Below are positions 60,040-64,000 of a stretch of DNA of 64,000 nt, piece after piece (within the stretch, counting starts at the first letter, position 1; each line of letters begins with the position of its first letter). The notes under the pieces are model-generated. The model searched no databases, was not told the origin of the DNA, and worked only from the letters and a program-made list of their open reading frames with translations. The position numbers and the translations under genes were made by a program. Origin of the DNA: Tubulanus polymorphus (taxonomy: Eukaryota; Nemertea; Palaeonemertea; Tubulaniformes; Tubulanidae); the NCBI RefSeq assembly GCF_964204645.1, contig NC_134029.1, positions 12,576,850 through 12,640,849 of the forward strand. Reading direction: 5' to 3'.

Positions 60040-60432
60040 TAGTATCTCACATAATTTGGGGACAGTGTCCGGGCGGCAATAAACTTAACTTCATATCTAA
60101 GGCAGGATGACGCAGTCCAGGTGCCCGGAGGTGGACATGAGACGTGTAGATGGGAGGGTTCTTACATTCTGATTTGAGCTGATAAGCATAACTGATAACT
60201 CGAATAAGCAGCATAACTGATAACTCGAATAAGCATTTAGTAGTGTATGATGCTTGCAAGTTGCACGGAACAGGCTGGCTGGGGATCTTGCATTTATTTA
60301 TACCAGCGGTACAGGATTCCATCCATCAGGAACAACAAGGCAGTAAAACCTTATATGTACAATCTTTATTGTATCCTGGACTGTGAATAATTATCAAAAA
60401 ATCATAGCCAGTATTCGTCTTGATTTTTATGA
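60040..60432. other. No gene; small direct duplication
   Basis: GCATAACTGATAACTCGAAT occurs twice in tandem (60186-60232). Confidence 0.5.
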
Positions 60433-61318
60433 GAAAAAAAACAAAAAGTCAGTAAAGTCTATTCACAACGAGTTGACGTGCGGCTTTTTGACCACAGGGG
60501 TATCAGTTTACAGTAGTGAACTCTGTTGCAGAGTGCATGCTAAGCCAGTTAAGTGGCTTGTTGCTATGGTTTTGTACACAAATTCAGCAAGAGTGAATAA
60601 CTAGCAAGAATTCACAAGACATGCAGTCATAGGGATATAGAAGAATTTAAGTTTATCTTGTTGTTTTATACACTCTTATTGAATGATGACGTAGAGTTGT
60701 TGGATGGCAAAGCCTGGCAGTGATCCAGATAAAATAGTTGCAGTTGTTAGAAAGGAGAGAATTTCGAGGATTTTGCTCATTTCACAGAATATTCAACGAA
60801 AGAAGATATATTCGAGTTTAACACATATCAAGTCACATATTTTTGTAATACATTTTCACAGAGCTCTAGGCATTTACACAACTGATATTTTTGTGGTTTT
60901 TACCCATAGAGAAGTGGCACTATATTATATCTAGATAATAAGATGGCACAGATTGAACTCCAATCTTCTACCCAGTCACTCTCTTTTGCGGATGCATCCA
61001 TATTATATAGTTTGAATCCAATTCAGACGAAGAATCATCGCTGATATTTATAATGAATTTGTCAACCAAATCATTTGCATTTGAAGCTGACTTTTGTAAT
61101 ATTAAAGAACCGAGTGGTTGGAGATGCAAGTTATGTGTGTGTGTAGTTATGCACTCTTGGTGGACGCTGGGCTGCAGTGGGTCAGCGCAGCTGTGATGGA
61201 TCATTAGTGTAGCAGCTATCTGACAGCTCGCAGCAGTAGCTGCTCTTTGATGTGGAGAAAAAGCCGCACGTCAACTCGTTGTGAATAGACTTTATTTGTT
61301 TGTATTTTTTTGACATTT
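60433..61318. mobile_element. Foldback element with about 60-bp inverted ends
   Basis: 60455-60490 (AAAGTCTATTCACAACGAGT and on) and 61258-61293 are perfect inverted copies over 36 bp, with similarity extending outward. The interior of about 760 bp has no recognised ORF. Ends and target duplication were not resolved. Confidence 0.6.
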
Positions 61319-61440
61319 TGTGGATGGATGGATTCTGACATGTGAAATTGCGATCAATATAATACCACGTTGCTAATACATTTGTATATACCCGAGCTGC
61401 TGTGTGTGTTAGTAATCACCTGAGCGAGTCTATATATAGT

Positions 61441-62300
61441 ACAGTGACTTGGTGATGATATTTTTTTTCCATGGGACAAGCCGTCATTTGAAGACACGTC
61501 GAAATGTAAGATGAGGACGCCAGTAATATGGCGACTGAGTTTCAAGTCGTCATGAATATGTCGAATTGTTGTGAGGAAAATGGTTGAGAAAACGAAATAT
61601 GTCGTCAAAACGTCTCAATATGTCGACATATTCATGTCGACTTGAAGCGATATATCGCGATATGTCGACATAAATATGGCGACTTTGTCAATTTGGAACG
61701 CGACAACTCGAGGCGCTTTATCGCTTCTGTACTTCCATATATATGGGACCCGTACAAAACCGTCGCAACCTTTTATCACGACGAAATTATGTTGAACAAA
61801 CGTGATATATTGCGATTTATCGACATAATTAAGTCAATATATCGTGTTAATATCCCGATAAATCGTTATACTACGGAAGCGATAAGGGGCCTCGAGATGT
61901 CGCGTTCCAGCTCGACAAGTCGTCATATTTATGTCGATATATCGCGATATATGGCGTCAAGTCGACATGAATATGTCGACATATCGTGACGTTTTGACGA
62001 CATATTTCGTTTTCTCGACCACTTTCTACGCGACTAGTCGACATATTCATGACGACTTGAAACTCAGTCGTCATATTACTGGCGTCCTCGTCTTACATTT
62101 AGGCGTGTCTTCAAATGACGGCTTGTCCCGTGGAAAATTGGCAAAAAAGCGAAATTTGTCGTGAAAAAGTCACGATATATCGACATATTCATGTCGACGT
62201 GACGCTATATATCGCAATATGTCGACATAAATATGGCGACTTGTCGAGTTGGAACGCGACATCTCGAGGCCCCTTATCCCTTCCGTATTATACGGATCAC
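61441..62300. repeat. Cluster of inverted repeats rich in GTCGACATA
   Basis: 61473-61740 and 61882-62144 are inverted copies of about 265 bp (outer GACAAGCCGTCATTTGAAGA; inner GAACGCGAC(A)TCTCGAGG). 62160-62285 repeats the inner half again in direct orientation. Each copy itself contains ATGTCGACATATTCATGTCG and CGATATATCGCGATAT palindromes. Open frames here follow the repeat and are not credited. Confidence 0.85.
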
Positions 62301-62796
62301 GCCTTCCACCAATGTCGACGTCTTTATCTCAACATAACCGCGTACCGTCGACACAATTATCGCTCCTTTAGCTAAAATGTTGTGATACGTATGGCAATTT
62401 ATTGAGACAATATCGCAAAAAGTCGACATAAAAATCACGAACATAATGATTCTTAACGACCAATTGTTTATCGAAACTTCATAGCGGATAAATAAACAAT
62501 ATAAACACAAGGTATTTCCGTGATATTTTGAATTTATTCGCATTTTATATTTAGCGCCATTCTCACGAGATTATCAACAACCCGGAAATAAAATCCAAGC
62601 CCATCGCCAAACCCCTGTGATTTTAAGATAAAAAAAAAAAATCACAGCCTCGGAGTTATGTGTTTTGGAGCTAGAATGAATTAAGCCATTGCAATTTAAA
62701 GATAGGAATCTAAATTTTTCCAAAATATTCGCCATAATTCTAATTGTGTTGTTTCTAACCTACAAAGTGATAATTAGAGATAAATGTATACATCAC
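62301..62796. other. No gene seen
   Basis: Includes an A run (62630-62641). Nothing else recognised. Confidence 0.4.
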
Positions 62797-63912
62797 CTAA
62801 GAAGCTTTCTTGTTCCTAGATTTTGCTGTTGAACCTTTGGTTAATTGTGTCGTCTTCTTCTGTGGTTTTGTATCTACAGGAGGTGGTGGTTTCGGGCTTG
62901 AACTTTTTTGTGATGACGAGAGTTCTGGTGCTTCCTCTTCGTTATCTTCTCGATTGCTTCCTTCCGGTCTCATGGATGTTGATGATGTCGCCTTTTAAAT
63001 CTTCTTCTTCGGGGTGATTGGTGTCTCCATTTGAGAAGATGGGGATGGTGGCCTTTTCCTCGAATCATCGGTACTGGTTTCTGGTTATCAGCTTTTGACG
63101 ATTCGGCCGATTCTTCACACGACATTGGTTGTTGTTCTGCTGGAGTTGGATTTCTTAACTAGTGAATCTTTGCCGCAATGGTTTGACGGTAGTGAATCTG
63201 TCTACACCGATCTGGGGTATGGGTGGGGTGCGTGCACGAGATGTTGCATTCCACCCACATGTGGTCAAAAGCATTACATATTACGCAGTAATCGGGTTGC
63301 CCTCTGTAGTAAACTCATATCAGCAAAAGACCATAGGCTTTAGTGGACATGGTCATGTGTCTTGGGATTGATGATTTTATGGCCACTTCTAACACTCTTT
63401 TTTGTCCATCTTTAAAGTTGGATTTACCGACGTTCGGGTGGTAAGATCCAGTTAAAATGTTCCCATATGGTTTGATGAGCCTATCTATAACATCATGGGG
63501 GCAATTTGCTGGAACCCCTTCGACTCTGACGATTGTAGGAGTCTCAAATGCCGATCGAAAACTGATTGTAGCATCACGATACTGAATTTTATGTTTCCTC
63601 AAGACTTTTCTCATACTTTTCCGGCGAACCGCAAAAAACTCCCAAGTTATGAAAGTTGAAGTCTATGATTTTCGCTACGCATTCGCGGGTGGTTGCATCA
63701 TTCGTGAGGATTTTGCACATAGCTTCCAGTTCAAGTTTTTGTAATTGAACTCTAATTTTCGGAATTAGCAGAAAGTTCTGAAAGTCCTGTGCCATGGTCG
63801 TGTCATATTTGAAAGTTTTCGCATGTTGAAACAAATCCATAGTCAAGCCGTGTTCTAAAGAGAGCGCGCTGAAAGTACGTCTTATAAGTGTGTACACAGC
63901 GCTTTCATACAT
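62797..63912 (-). pseudogene. Retroelement ORF1-like gene: RRM-like region, CCHC knuckle, S/P/K tail
   Basis: Minus strand from about 63,912. A helical N-terminal part (to about 63,600) joins by a frameshift to a region resembling the RRM-like module of LINE/retroelement ORF1 proteins (TPTIVRVEGVPANCPHDVID, KSSIPRHMTM). An in-frame TGA (63312-63314) is followed by YYRGQPDYCVICNAFDHMWV and EC, a CCHC knuckle (C-x2-C-x4-H-x4-C), ending at TAG 63159-63161. A separate frame at 62797-62975 encodes a serine/proline/lysine-rich tail (SSSQKSSSPKPPPPVDTKPQ) likely belonging to the same protein. Such proteins bind element RNA. No linked RT lies in the window. Several lesions: not functional. Confidence 0.6.
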
Positions 63913-64000
63913 CGGCAGGCGCGCTCATATTGTCAGCCTCATTCATCGTCAATTAAGAGAAACTAATTGACAAATTGAGTGAATTAAAATCTCCTGATGA
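63913..64000. other. Window end, upstream of the ORF1-like gene
   Basis: No feature beyond possible 5' leader sequence. Confidence 0.3.

Noticed and set aside
61642-62375. Plus-strand frames up to 115 codons
   Set aside because: They follow the inverted-repeat sequence and recur in antisense in its partner arm.

Overview
The window is a piece of an invertebrate animal genome, most likely a marine lophotrochozoan such as a mollusc; the phylum is a guess. The signs are one recognisable host exon with a GT splice donor (coatomer epsilon, 32675-32773), a spliced minus-strand gene at 34.5-36.8 kb, and a dense load of animal transposons: BEL/Pao LTR elements, a Penelope-like element, Tigger and Harbinger-like remnants, foldback elements and minisatellites. 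No bacterial-style operons, rRNA or CRISPR arrays are present.

Region 1 (1 to about 19,530) differs from the rest. It is much more AT-rich and packed with small, tightly spaced, intronless genes on both strands, like a DNA virus or virus-like transposon that has been integrated, rearranged and partly decayed. A plus-strand block (2.85-6.88 kb) encodes small membrane proteins, a conserved-looking 350-residue protein, an acidic/coiled-coil protein and a two-membrane-segment protein. It faces a minus-strand block (6.9-9.8 kb) dominated by an intact 758-residue protein with motif spacing like rolling-circle replication initiators. Further minus-strand pieces include the N-terminal part of a Polinton-type integrase (10.1-10.3 kb), membrane proteins (10.3-11.2 kb), three copies of an HNH endonuclease gene (0, 13 and 18 kb) and two inverted copies of a C2H2 zinc-finger gene (17 and 18.5 kb). 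Nearly every start codon follows a TATAAATG-like sequence, and the convergent gene ends share a hairpin. Three large palindromes (9.9, 14.7 and 19.5 kb) have related arms and related left flanks and look like genome-end or end-to-end junctions. Most plus-strand genes carry one or two in-frame TAA codons, and host LTR elements and a minisatellite interrupt the block, so it is a fossil.

Region 2 (19.5-37.4 kb) is host DNA with transposons: a TIR element with a tRNA-like core, Harbinger-like repeats, a 6.49 kb BEL/Pao element with identical LTRs and a CCTCC target duplication (23381-29870), the COPE first exon, a foldback element, a 70-bp tandem array, and a split DUF3987-like P-loop gene.

Region 3 (37.4-64 kb) holds a second copy of the 1.4-2.85 kb repeat with its 31-bp hairpin minisatellite, a Penelope-like element with a hammerhead-like motif (45.0-46.6 kb), a second BEL/Pao copy with a 2.36 kb internal pol deletion and a CTTAT target duplication (50563-54748), a Tigger transposase remnant, inverted-repeat clusters (60.4-62.3 kb) and a broken retroelement ORF1-like gene (62.8-63.9 kb). 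The rest, including 46.6-50.5 kb, shows no recognisable gene.
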